Positions 22,815 through 30,176 of a stretch of DNA of 30,176 nt are shown here, in pieces. The stretch is from Lentisphaeria bacterium UBA1724. GTDB taxonomy: Bacteria > Verrucomicrobiota > Lentisphaeria > Oligosphaerales > Oligosphaeraceae. The stretch lies in assembly GCA_002315885.1 (NCBI GenBank), contig DCIO01000018.1, positions 14,791 through 44,966 of the forward strand. Reading direction: 5' to 3'. Positions within the stretch are counted from its first letter, which is position 1. Every line of letters starts with the position of its first letter. The notes under the pieces were generated by a model. That model was not told where the DNA came from and searched no databases. It saw nothing but the letters and a program-made list of their open reading frames with translations. The position numbers were made by a program, and so were the translations under genes.

Positions 22815-25800
22815 ATGAAAAAAGTTCCATTGCTTTTGGGTTTGTTATTATTTGCCATATTTATTCCCTGGGTGGTTCAAGGGGAAACGGCGGCATTCTG
22901 CCAGCTTGAAGTCAAGCCGGGCTGGAATGCCTACGCACTTGACTTCGTCCCAGACGCAACCAGCCTGGCCGCATTGCGCAATGCGGGTGACATCATGGTC
23001 TGGCGAAACAGTCACTTCATTCCTCTTCCCATCGGCGGGGTCCTAGGAATTGGCGAGGGGTTCTTCCTGAAGGGGCCCGATACCCATCAGGAACCTCTTG
23101 CCCTCTCGGGAACCACAGACGCGCAAGTCAATCTGCAGCAAGGCTGGAATATCCGTTCCACCAGACACCTGCCGGAGGGGATCCCCTTCTACGGGATGGA
23201 TGCAACCAACGCCTCATACGTCCAGCGATCGACAGACGGCATGGACAAGGCGGTATGGCTCTATGCCATGACGGTGAATACAGACAACGTGCCAGAGCTG
23301 ATTCCCTGTGGGAGCCTGGTCACCAGAAACGCACAGGAAAGAATGGGATATACCTTCACCTACTGGACCGCTTCCGGCATCGTCTTGCCGGACCGCACCT
23401 CCCCATCCATTTCCTTTATCATGCCTACGAATGATGTGGATTTGACCACAAAATACACCGCCAATAGCTACACTTTGGTCGTGGACGGAAAGACGGAATC
23501 ACGAGAATACGGTGCTGAGGTATCCGTGGTAGCAACCAAGACGGGATACTCCCTCACACATTGGACGGCGACGGGCATTGACCTTCCAGATGCAACCGCA
23601 AATCCCCTGGTCTTCAACATGCCCGCAAACGATGTGACGCTAACCGCCAACTACACCGTCAACTCCTACGCACTGACCGTGGACGGCGTCACCGAGCAGG
23701 TCCCCTACGGCACCACAGTCACCAAGAATGCCACCACCAAAACAGGCAACACCTTCCAGGATTGGACGGCGACGGGCATTGACCTTCCAGATACCACCGC
23801 AAATCCCCTGGTCTTCACCATGCCAGCAAATGACGTGACCCTGGCAGCAAACTACGCCGTCAACAGCTACGCCTTGACCGTGGACGGAAAGACGGCATCA
23901 CGGCAATACGGTGCTGAAGTCTCCGTGGAAGCAATCAAGGCGGGATACTCCCTCACACATTGGACGGCGACGGGCATTGACCTTCCAGATACAACCGCGA
24001 ATCCGCTGGTCTTCATCATGCCCGCAAACGATGTCTCCCTGACCGCCAACTACACTATCAACACCTATTTTCCACCCACCACCACCGGCGATGGAATCAC
24101 CTCCGTGACGGCAAAGTTCACAGCAGATGCGTCGCCGCTCCGGTTCCTCTATACCTGGAAAGACGGAACCACAAAGGAAATCGTCGTCCAGCCTGGGGAT
24201 GCCAGTTATCTGATTAACAGCAATACTGGGAAAACCTGCAACATGCCCCAGGCGGGTTACCAGTTCCAGGGACTGGGCATCTTGGATTATGTCCGACCTA
24301 ATATCGCCATCTTGAATTCCACTCTCCGAACTGCCCGCGAAGCCGAATGGCCCAACGGGAGCCTTGGTCCCGCGGAATACGAATTGAAAGTGCTCAACAC
24401 CCGAAATGGTGCCGAATTCTACATCAACGGAAATTACGCGGGAACCGTGCCTTTCCAGGGAAAAAAACTCTCCCACATCGACAAAATTCAGGTCCCGCTG
24501 GAACAAAACGCATTCTCGTTCACCACGGAAAATCTTTCAGAGAAATTCCAAATACTGAATGTCAAGGGGTTGAACAATCCCGGAGAATTCAACAACGCGA
24601 CAGTCAATTTCCAAGATGACGGCACTATCCCCTTCGGAGAAGTCTCCTCTGCCAATCTGGACCTGGGACTCACGGCGCAACAAAAGAGCCTGTACCCCAA
24701 TACATACGGCGACAGCGGACAGACTGGACGAAATGCCTTCGACCATGCGGAGGCGTCATACCTCTTCACCATCCCATTGAAGCAATACTCCCATCTCTGG
24801 GTCCTCTGCGCTTGCGAGGACAATCCCGCAAAACACCCCACCATGACCGCACGCATCACCCGATACGTCCCCAGCGGACAATTGGGAGGCAGGGCATATT
24901 CCGCCCTGGGAGATACCCCCATCAGCCTGCCACATGACTCCGCAGAACATGTGGGGGCGGTGCAGGTCGGTGGAAAGACGCTGCCGTTGTGGCGGTTGCG
25001 CATCCCTGTCAATATGGGGAAAGTCATTGACCTGGTAACCGACTATTCCTCTGTGGGCAAATGGGGACGAGGCGCGTTCAAGATGCTTTACCTGGATTTC
25101 GAATTGATGGGCGAAATCCCCGAATTCCGCACTACCACAGACGACCCAAGAGTCTGGCCGGATCCCAAGAAAATTAGTGGCATCCATATCTTCGGAGCGA
25201 CTCTGGAACGCGCCGGAATGGATGTCAAATTTATGGAGACCACGGTATCCCGAAATATGTTTGACGAAACCATGACCCCGGAAATGAAGGTCGCATACCA
25301 GCGCATCCGCCCCGGAAATTATACTCTCTCCTGGGAAATCTACGACTATTACGGCAATCGCCTCCGTGCCGACGAACTGGATTTGGAAGGAGAAAGTGGC
25401 GAAAAGACCATCGATCTCGCCATGGAAAAACTGGGATGGTACAAAGTCATCTACACGGTGTTCAATGGAGATGACCCAATCCTCTGTCACGAAGCATCTT
25501 ATGCCCTTATGGGAAAAGACACGCGACAGGCATCCTGGGACTCACCATACATCGGCTGGGCCTTCGGCAGCGCACACTATGGCGATGGCTCCATCCCACT
25601 GAACGGCAGCAGATACCGGATGCTGGGCGTCCGATACCTGCAGGGATTGGACTCCTACAGCGGTGCAAAATATACGGAAAAGGATTGGGAGGAGTATAAG
25701 TGCACCACTCTCACCGCAGGCGCATGCCGACAAAGCACGGTAAATATCTCCGACGAAACCCTGAAACAGCAAATCACCAGCAAACTGAAGAAATTCCCCC

Positions 25801-27404
25801 ACGCGTTCCTGGTGCCGCTCTATTGGGAAGACGCCAGACCCTTCGACACCTACACCCAGGCACCCGAGCTCTTCGGCGAGGAAGTCCCACAGTATACCGC
25901 TGCGCGCCAAACCCAGGCCGACCAACGCTGGGAGGTCGCCATGCGATGCTACCGCGTCGTCAAAACAAACTTCCCGCAACTCAAGGTCGTTTGCGGAAAT
26001 TCCATGACATGCACGGAACTCATCGCAGAACTCCTGCGGAGGAACCCGCCATCAGATTTGGTTGATGCCCTGGGAACGGAAGCCATCCAACGCACCGCAC
26101 ATCCCGAAAAGCCCTTCCTGCCTTTCACAATGTCATACTCCATGCAGATGAACAAGGTGGCGGAACTCCTGGGATATGGACACCTGAAGACGACTTGCGG
26201 ACCCGAAAACATCTGCCGAAAACACGAGACGATTGGAATGAAGAATCACGCGGAGTGGCTGGTCCGCGACATGCTTCTGCAACACGTCTTCGGCTTCGAA
26301 ACAATTGCCGGTGCCACAGAGGGCATCAGCGGCGTCGGGAATGTCTATGACCAGGGCTTCTATGGCGGCGGTCCCGCACGCACACCATATCTCTATCCCA
26401 CAGCCGCTGCACCCGCCACAGGCACCCTGACCAAAGTGCTGGACTGCGTCACATTCACAAGAATTTTCCCAACCGGCTCAAATACAGTCTATTGCGCAGA
26501 ATTCTCACGAGCCTATGACGCAAAGACAATCTACGCCATCTGGACAAGCCGCGGCTCCGCTGAAATGGAAATCACCCCCGGCGAAGGCAACTTGGAAGTG
26601 GTGGATTTCTTTGGAAATGCTTCCCTGCCCTCCTTGGATGCCAATAAGTTCAAACTCACCGCTGGAACCGCAGCGCAGTACGTCATCGCCGACAGCCCAT
26701 TTGTCGCCGCAACCACTGGAACCAGGACTTTCGATGAAGACCCCCTGGCACCCACCAGAGATTTCACCCTGGTCGATCCACTGGACGCCGAAACCTGGAC
26801 CGCAGACCATAGCGAAATCGCCGCATTGAACACCAATAGAAATAACGTGAATTTCTGCCGCGTCAGAGCCCAAAATTGCTCCCTGCAAGTGGTCGATGAC
26901 ACGGAAATGGGCCGTTGTCTGGAACTGTCCATCGACAGCAACCTGTCTCTCAATGACCAATTCTGCGAATACTTGATGATCCGGCCACAGTCCCCCATTC
27001 CAATCTCGGGAAATCTGAATACCGTCGGAATGTGGGTCAAGGGAAATTCCGGATGGGGCGAAGTCTATTGGGAAATCGAGGACGTCCGCGGAAACCGACG
27101 CATCTCCTCTTCCACCAAGAGCTATGGACAAAACCTGGCGGACTACACGGGGCGCGTCTCCCTGGATTACAATGGGTGGTGCTTCCTCTCCATGCCAGTG
27201 ACCTCGGATTCCAAACTGAGGGACCTCTCTACTGGCAGCGTGAAGAATATCTGGGTCGGAAACACAAACGACCCAGTAATGCCTTGCAAACTGACAGGCA
27301 TCGTCTTCTGCGCACCCGTCAAACCCATCTTCCTGAATACCGCTAAGACAGTGCCTCAGACAATTCGCATCAAGGATTTCTCTGTCATCGCACCAACGCC
27401 GTGA
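22815..27404 (+). CDS. Giant secreted multidomain protein with InlB-type repeats
   Basis: The 1529-residue product has a signal peptide (about 1-23). A domain with two PGWN/QGWN segments follows (about 30-120). Then come four InlB-B-type (Listeria/Bacteroides-type) repeats of about 66 residues (about 160-418), each with HWTATGIDLPD-like and NPLVFxMPANDV segments. After these are a beta-rich stretch, a long central region with possible TIM-barrel character (SPYIGWAFGSAHYGDG to TEGISGVGNVYDQGF, about 910-1195) and a C-terminal jelly-roll-like domain (about 1325-1529) typical of carbohydrate-binding modules. I infer a surface-bound glycan-degrading or glycan-binding protein, with the InlB-type repeats as a stalk. 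AGGAG 5 nt before the ATG fixes the start. No CAZy family can be named from sequence alone. Confidence 0.75.
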   Translation: MKKVPLLLGLLLFAIFIPWVVQGETAAFCQLEVKPGWNAYALDFVPDATSLAALRNAGDIMVWRNSHFIPLPIGGVLGIGEGFFLKGPDTHQEPLALSGTTDAQVNLQQGWNIRSTRHLPEGIPFYGMDATNASYVQRSTDGMDKAVWLYAMTVNTDNVPELIPCGSLVTRNAQERMGYTFTYWTASGIVLPDRTSPSISFIMPTNDVDLTTKYTANSYTLVVDGKTESREYGAEVSVVATKTGYSLTHWTATGIDLPDATANPLVFNMPANDVTLTANYTVNSYALTVDGVTEQVPYGTTVTKNATTKTGNTFQDWTATGIDLPDTTANPLVFTMPANDVTLAANYAVNSYALTVDGKTASRQYGAEVSVEAIKAGYSLTHWTATGIDLPDTTANPLVFIMPANDVSLTANYTINTYFPPTTTGDGITSVTAKFTADASPLRFLYTWKDGTTKEIVVQPGDASYLINSNTGKTCNMPQAGYQFQGLGILDYVRPNIAILNSTLRTAREAEWPNGSLGPAEYELKVLNTRNGAEFYINGNYAGTVPFQGKKLSHIDKIQVPLEQNAFSFTTENLSEKFQILNVKGLNNPGEFNNATVNFQDDGTIPFGEVSSANLDLGLTAQQKSLYPNTYGDSGQTGRNAFDHAEASYLFTIPLKQYSHLWVLCACEDNPAKHPTMTARITRYVPSGQLGGRAYSALGDTPISLPHDSAEHVGAVQVGGKTLPLWRLRIPVNMGKVIDLVTDYSSVGKWGRGAFKMLYLDFELMGEIPEFRTTTDDPRVWPDPKKISGIHIFGATLERAGMDVKFMETTVSRNMFDETMTPEMKVAYQRIRPGNYTLSWEIYDYYGNRLRADELDLEGESGEKTIDLAMEKLGWYKVIYTVFNGDDPILCHEASYALMGKDTRQASWDSPYIGWAFGSAHYGDGSIPLNGSRYRMLGVRYLQGLDSYSGAKYTEKDWEEYKCTTLTAGACRQSTVNISDETLKQQITSKLKKFPHAFLVPLYWEDARPFDTYTQAPELFGEEVPQYTAARQTQADQRWEVAMRCYRVVKTNFPQLKVVCGNSMTCTELIAELLRRNPPSDLVDALGTEAIQRTAHPEKPFLPFTMSYSMQMNKVAELLGYGHLKTTCGPENICRKHETIGMKNHAEWLVRDMLLQHVFGFETIAGATEGISGVGNVYDQGFYGGGPARTPYLYPTAAAPATGTLTKVLDCVTFTRIFPTGSNTVYCAEFSRAYDAKTIYAIWTSRGSAEMEITPGEGNLEVVDFFGNASLPSLDANKFKLTAGTAAQYVIADSPFVAATTGTRTFDEDPLAPTRDFTLVDPLDAETWTADHSEIAALNTNRNNVNFCRVRAQNCSLQVVDDTEMGRCLELSIDSNLSLNDQFCEYLMIRPQSPIPISGNLNTVGMWVKGNSGWGEVYWEIEDVRGNRRISSSTKSYGQNLADYTGRVSLDYNGWCFLSMPVTSDSKLRDLSTGSVKNIWVGNTNDPVMPCKLTGIVFCAPVKPIFLNTAKTVPQTIRIKDFSVIAPTP
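23293..24069 (+). repeat. Four tandem InlB-type repeats of about 200 bp
   Basis: Within the giant gene, repeat units begin near 23293, 23476, 23671 and 23872. The last three share near-identical DNA; for example TTGGACGGCGACGGGCATTG recurs at 23561, 23762 and 23960, spaced 201 and 198 bp. The first copy is diverged. Unit lengths are multiples of three, so gain or loss of a unit keeps the frame. High DNA identity suggests recent duplication or gene conversion. Confidence 0.9.
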
Positions 27405-27438
27405 CACCAGGAACACATTTCATACAAAGGAGAAGAAG

Positions 27439-28464
27439 ATGTCGGAAGAGAAGAATTCGAAATCAGATTTCGTGGCATCCCGGAAGCAGATCAAGCGCAT
27501 GGCGCGCATCGTGGCGCTCTTGAAACTGGGTGACAGGACGGGTGCAGAGATGCTGCGGGACCTGGACGAATCCAGCACCTTCGGCACCACGGACATATCC
27601 TGTTCGCCCCGTACGCTCCGTCACGACATCGAGGTTTTGAAGAACGAATACAACTGCCCCGTCTGCTTCAACTATTCCTCGAAGCGCTACGAGATGTACA
27701 ACAAGTCCTGGGACTTCACCCTGCCCACCGTCCTCAACAGGAACGAGCTTCTGGCCATCGTCATCGGCGGGAAGTTCTCCCAGGACATCCTGCCCAAGGA
27801 ACTCAGCCGTGGAGTCGCGGATGCGGTGGACGAGGTCGTCAGGAGCAACGAATCCGGGGACTACCTCTCTGGCAGTCGTCTGGAATCCCTGAAGATACTC
27901 ACCTGTGCGGGGGAACCCCTGGGAGATAGAATCTTCTCCACCGTATTCGAGGCCTGGCGACTCTGCCGAAGACTCCGCATCGAATACCAGGGAAAGGACG
28001 ACGGACGGACCGAACGGATCATAGAACCCCACGCGCTGGTCTTCCACGATATGCAGTGGGGCATCAAGGGCTTCTGCCCCGATACAAAGGAATGGCGCAC
28101 CTTCCTGGTGGCACGCATCGCGGAGGCATACCCCCTGCCCTCCACATTCGTCCCCGATGACGACGCCATCCGCGCTATCTCACCCGATAACTTTTTCAAG
28201 TTCCCGGACGCATGCGACGCCACACTGAGACTCACCAAAAACGGCGTTCGATACGCAAAGGCGCATCCCCTACGACAAAAACAACAAATCGACGCCACCG
28301 AGGACGGCGGCTTCCTGCTTCACGCCCCAAATGTCTCCTACGAGGACGTCCGACGATGGACACTGTCACAAGTGCCAGGCGACGCAATCCCCGTCTCCCC
28401 TAAGCACTTCGTCGAAAAACTCGCCGATGACCTCCAAAAACTCCAAAAGCTGTGCGGAAAATAA
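27439..28464 (+). CDS. WYL-domain transcriptional regulator
   Basis: The 341-residue product has an N-terminal winged helix-turn-helix region (about 15-85; RMARIVALLKLGDRTGAEML, then CSPRTLRHDIEVLKNEY) and a WYL ligand-binding domain (about 170-235, starting at FEAWRLCRRLRIEYQGKDD and containing the motif-equivalent MQWGIKGFC and the Arg in FLVARI). A C-terminal extension follows. WYL proteins sense small molecules or nucleic acids and act as regulators, including of defence and metabolic loci. AAGGAG precedes the ATG at 8 nt. It lies 34 nt after the giant secreted-protein gene on the same strand and may be co-transcribed with it; its targets are unknown. Confidence 0.9.
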   Translation: MSEEKNSKSDFVASRKQIKRMARIVALLKLGDRTGAEMLRDLDESSTFGTTDISCSPRTLRHDIEVLKNEYNCPVCFNYSSKRYEMYNKSWDFTLPTVLNRNELLAIVIGGKFSQDILPKELSRGVADAVDEVVRSNESGDYLSGSRLESLKILTCAGEPLGDRIFSTVFEAWRLCRRLRIEYQGKDDGRTERIIEPHALVFHDMQWGIKGFCPDTKEWRTFLVARIAEAYPLPSTFVPDDDAIRAISPDNFFKFPDACDATLRLTKNGVRYAKAHPLRQKQQIDATEDGGFLLHAPNVSYEDVRRWTLSQVPGDAIPVSPKHFVEKLADDLQKLQKLCGK

Positions 28465-28529
28465 CACCCCAGGATTCGGGAGGCAGGAATCCCACCTCGC
28501 CCCCCTTCTAGGAAATACGTCCTGCCTAT

Positions 28530-29888
28530 TCAACTTCTTTCGTCATTCGGGAGTTCCGCAATCAGTTGACTAAGAGCATACAACGGAATGTCAATGAGCT
28601 CATATTGCCCGGAGCCCATCTCCGCATTCGGCATATACTCTACCCGCTGCCTATGATATCTGGCCAGTGATGTGCGAACTGCCGTAGGAGGACGGAACTT
28701 TCCGCAGTAGTTCTTCAGACTCTTTGCCTGCAGATTCACTGAAGCCTTTGCCTCAACTGGGATGACGGCCCCACTCCCCTGCAACAGAAAATCAACCTCC
28801 GCGTCGCCCCGCGAAGAGGCCCAATAGTGCGGTTCTTCGCCAAACTCCGCAACGAGCTCCTGCTGCACGAACTGCTCGGTCAGCGCCCCCTTGAACTCCT
28901 CGAATATCCTAGACCCCTCCAGGATAACCCCAGGCTGTAGCTTTGCTTTGGCAGATAGTAACCCGACATCAAGCATGAACCCCTTGAATGCGCCGTCGTG
29001 GTACGCCTCGAGAGGCAGGTCGGGCTTCGAGACTCGACGTTCCTGGCGCATCAGGCCGGCCTCAGTAAGCCAATGCATCGAATACTCAAGTTCACGAGAC
29101 CTTGTGCCATGCTGGACATCGCTGAACATGAACCTTTTGTTCTCGCGGGAGAGTTGCCCTGGCAACGAATCCCACACGGCCTCAATCCGACGGGTTTGAA
29201 GCGGTGGTGCATGCTTACCGAAGTCGCTCTTATAGTCAAGCAGGAGCGAGTTCTGGATACGGCGCGTCCGAACTAAATCGCCATGCAGGAGATAGTCCTC
29301 TACAACGCCTGGCATTCCACCGATAACGAAGTATAATTTCAACAACCTGACAAGTTCGTCGTGGAACGCAGAAATCATAACCCAGTTACGACTACCGATT
29401 AACTCAACAAACTGCTCCTTCCCCAGCGCAGAAAGAAATTCCATGAACGAAAGAGGATACAAGAACTCCGTGTCCACTTTCCCCACAGGGAAACCCGTCC
29501 CAACATGGTCAGACAGACCAAGTTGCGATCCTGCGGCAACGATGTCAATGCCGGGAGACTCCTCACAAAAAAACTTCAGTGAGGCAAGCGCACCCGGACA
29601 TTCCGGAATCTCGTCCAAGACAAGAAGCGTCCTCCCTGGTTCGATCTTGAAGCCAACGTGCAACTGCACCGCTTGAAGAAGGTTAGATACGTTGGTTTCG
29701 GTTGCAAAGACCTCACGAAGCGGACTGGCGTGGTCAAAACGCACATATGCCGTCCGCTCATACTCCCGTGAGCCAAACTCTTTCATCAACCAAGTCTTGC
29801 CAACCTGCCGCGCCCCACGGAGCAACAGAGGCCGATGCAATGCATCGTTCTTCCAGGCAATAAGCCTAGACATCGCACGCCTTTCCAT
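28530..29888 (-). CDS. AAA+ ATPase with DUF4143 and nuclease-like C-terminus
   Basis: The 452-residue product has a P-loop ATPase domain with Walker A GARQVGKT (25-32), Walker B TLLVLDEI (87-94) and sensor AAGSQLG (118-124), followed by a DUF4143 domain. The C-terminal part has EVDFLL (near 363-368) and PVEAKA (near 375-380), the spaced acidic and E-x-K pattern of a PD-(D/E)XK nuclease fold. These proteins are common and multicopy in gut anaerobes, and their role is unknown. AGGAGGG (29894-29900) lies 5 nt before the ATG at 29888, which fixes the likely start. The frame stays open upstream for 63 more codons through a 33-bp repeat array, so a longer form from a GTG is possible. Confidence 0.88.
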   Translation of the reverse strand: MERRAMSRLIAWKNDALHRPLLLRGARQVGKTWLMKEFGSREYERTAYVRFDHASPLREVFATETNVSNLLQAVQLHVGFKIEPGRTLLVLDEIPECPGALASLKFFCEESPGIDIVAAGSQLGLSDHVGTGFPVGKVDTEFLYPLSFMEFLSALGKEQFVELIGSRNWVMISAFHDELVRLLKLYFVIGGMPGVVEDYLLHGDLVRTRRIQNSLLLDYKSDFGKHAPPLQTRRIEAVWDSLPGQLSRENKRFMFSDVQHGTRSRELEYSMHWLTEAGLMRQERRVSKPDLPLEAYHDGAFKGFMLDVGLLSAKAKLQPGVILEGSRIFEEFKGALTEQFVQQELVAEFGEEPHYWASSRGDAEVDFLLQGSGAVIPVEAKASVNLQAKSLKNYCGKFRPPTAVRTSLARYHRQRVEYMPNAEMGSGQYELIDIPLYALSQLIAELPNDERS

Positions 29889-29928
29889 CACAACCCTCCT
29901 TTCTTTGATTCCAAACAATACGATAATA

Positions 29929-29956
29929 AAAATACAACAAAAATCACATTTTTCAA
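29929..29956 (-). promoter_or_regulatory. Candidate promoter of the ATPase gene inside the repeat array
   Basis: On the minus strand TTGAAA (29956-29951) is followed after 16 bp by TATTTT (29934-29929). The -35 box lies in the gene-proximal repeat unit, whose sequence differs from the canonical TTCGAA at just this point. The match is moderate (5 and 4 of 6), so this is a candidate only. Confidence 0.35.
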
Positions 29957-30103
29957 CCGACTTTAATAAGAAAAAATCACATTTTACGAACGACATTTCG
30001 GCTTCAGTTACACATTTTTCGAACGACTTTTCGGCTTCAGTCACACATTTTTCGAACGACTTTTCGGCTTCAGTCACACATTTTTCGAACGACTTTTTGG
30101 CTT
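29945..30103. repeat. Five-unit 33-bp phased repeat array upstream of the ATPase gene
   Basis: The core CACATTTTTCGAACGACTTT recurs at 29945, 29978, 30011, 30044 and 30077, an exact 33-bp period. The three distal units are nearly identical and share TCGGCTTCAG as the remainder; the two units closest to the ATPase gene are degenerate (for example CACATTTTTCAACCGACTTT). There are no unique spacers, so it is not CRISPR. The period is about three helical turns, so sites would lie near one face of the DNA, as for operators or iterons. Both strands are open through the array, giving 11-residue repeats such as VTEAEKSFEKC on the minus strand. Confidence 0.9.
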
Positions 30104-30151
30104 AATCCCGGGGGCTCTGTCAACTCCACCGAAACATCCCCTTCGAGGAAA

Positions 30152-30176
30152 AGTCCCTTGAGTCCCTTGAGTCCCT
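30152..30176. repeat. Period-9 tandem repeat at the right edge
   Basis: AGTCCCTTG occurs twice in full (30152-30160, 30161-30169) and a third time cut by the window end. The unit length equals that of the repeat at 4-84 and both contain a GTCC core (GTCCCTTGA versus GTCCTAGCT). Its full extent lies outside the window. Confidence 0.75.

Noticed and set aside
26505..27416. A 303-codon frame opposite the giant secreted-protein gene
   Set aside because: Antisense to a continuous gene with domain structure; no homology signal or start site.
28465..28529. A bidirectional terminator between the WYL and ATPase genes
   Set aside because: GGATTC/GAATCC and GGCAGGA/TCCTGCC can pair, but stems are short or widely spaced and no T-run follows.
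29945..30103. The 33-bp array as a CRISPR locus
   Set aside because: Units are directly adjacent with no unique spacers, and no cas gene is present.
29945..30103. Start-stop mini-frames (ATG-TGT-GAC-TGA, or ATG-TGA) in each 33-bp unit
   Set aside because: They recur only because the unit recurs, and none has a ribosome-binding site.
29692..30105. Plus-strand frame through the 33-bp array giving SASVTHFSNDF repeats
   Set aside because: It has no ribosome site, is antisense to the ATPase start, and is open only because the repeat length is a multiple of three with no stop in the unit.

Overview
The window looks like a chromosomal segment of a Gram-negative (diderm), carbohydrate-degrading member of the PVC group, most likely Lentisphaerota (Victivallales-like) or a close relative. 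Four things suggest this: a pseudopilin with the Lentisphaerae/Planctomycete-style N-terminus and a C-terminal ADGH motif; an ECF-type sigma factor; large exported carbohydrate-active proteins; and outer-membrane genes (a WaaG-like LPS glycosyltransferase, an Mla/MCE lipid transporter, a SurA-like chaperone). The taxonomy is inference from gene content; there is no rRNA gene here. I see no tRNA, rRNA, transposase, phage gene or CRISPR array.

Layout. Positions 1-88 hold a period-9 tandem repeat that folds on itself. On the minus strand lie an ECF-like sigma factor (89-661) and a WaaG-like LPS core glycosyltransferase (918-2063). A divergent exported TIM-barrel protein follows (2260-3876). A long plus-strand run from 3983 to about 13472 carries isocitrate dehydrogenase, an unknown gene, a complete MlaE-MlaF-MlaD lipid transporter with a PqiC-like lipoprotein, a large TPR protein, a SurA-like PPIase, and a 29-codon gene for a bS22/COX24-like basic protein with its own terminator. 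A repeat-containing surface protein (13655-14248) closes the plus-strand block and meets the next block through two strong hairpins.

From 14353 to 21327 everything is on the minus strand and reads as one carbohydrate locus: AraC regulator, pseudopilin, small exported beta-rich protein, GH109-type glycosidase, GH4 alpha-galactosidase (MelA) and a putative deacetylase-fold protein. GH4 and GH109 are both NAD-dependent glycosidases acting on alpha-linked Gal or GalNAc, so host glycans such as mucin or blood-group structures are a plausible substrate.

Divergent from the AraC gene are an M20 amidohydrolase (21572-22738), a 1529-residue secreted multidomain protein with four InlB-type repeats (22815-27404) and a WYL-domain regulator (27439-28464). 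The right end holds a minus-strand AAA+/DUF4143 ATPase (28530-29888). Upstream of it is an unusual array of five units spaced exactly 33 bp apart, open in frame on both strands. The window ends in a second period-9 tandem repeat related in style to the one at the left edge.

The least explained structures are the 33-bp array in front of the ATPase, the two nonamer tandem repeats, the two-tier stem-loop beside the pseudopilin gene, and the pseudopilin-glycosidase locus organisation.
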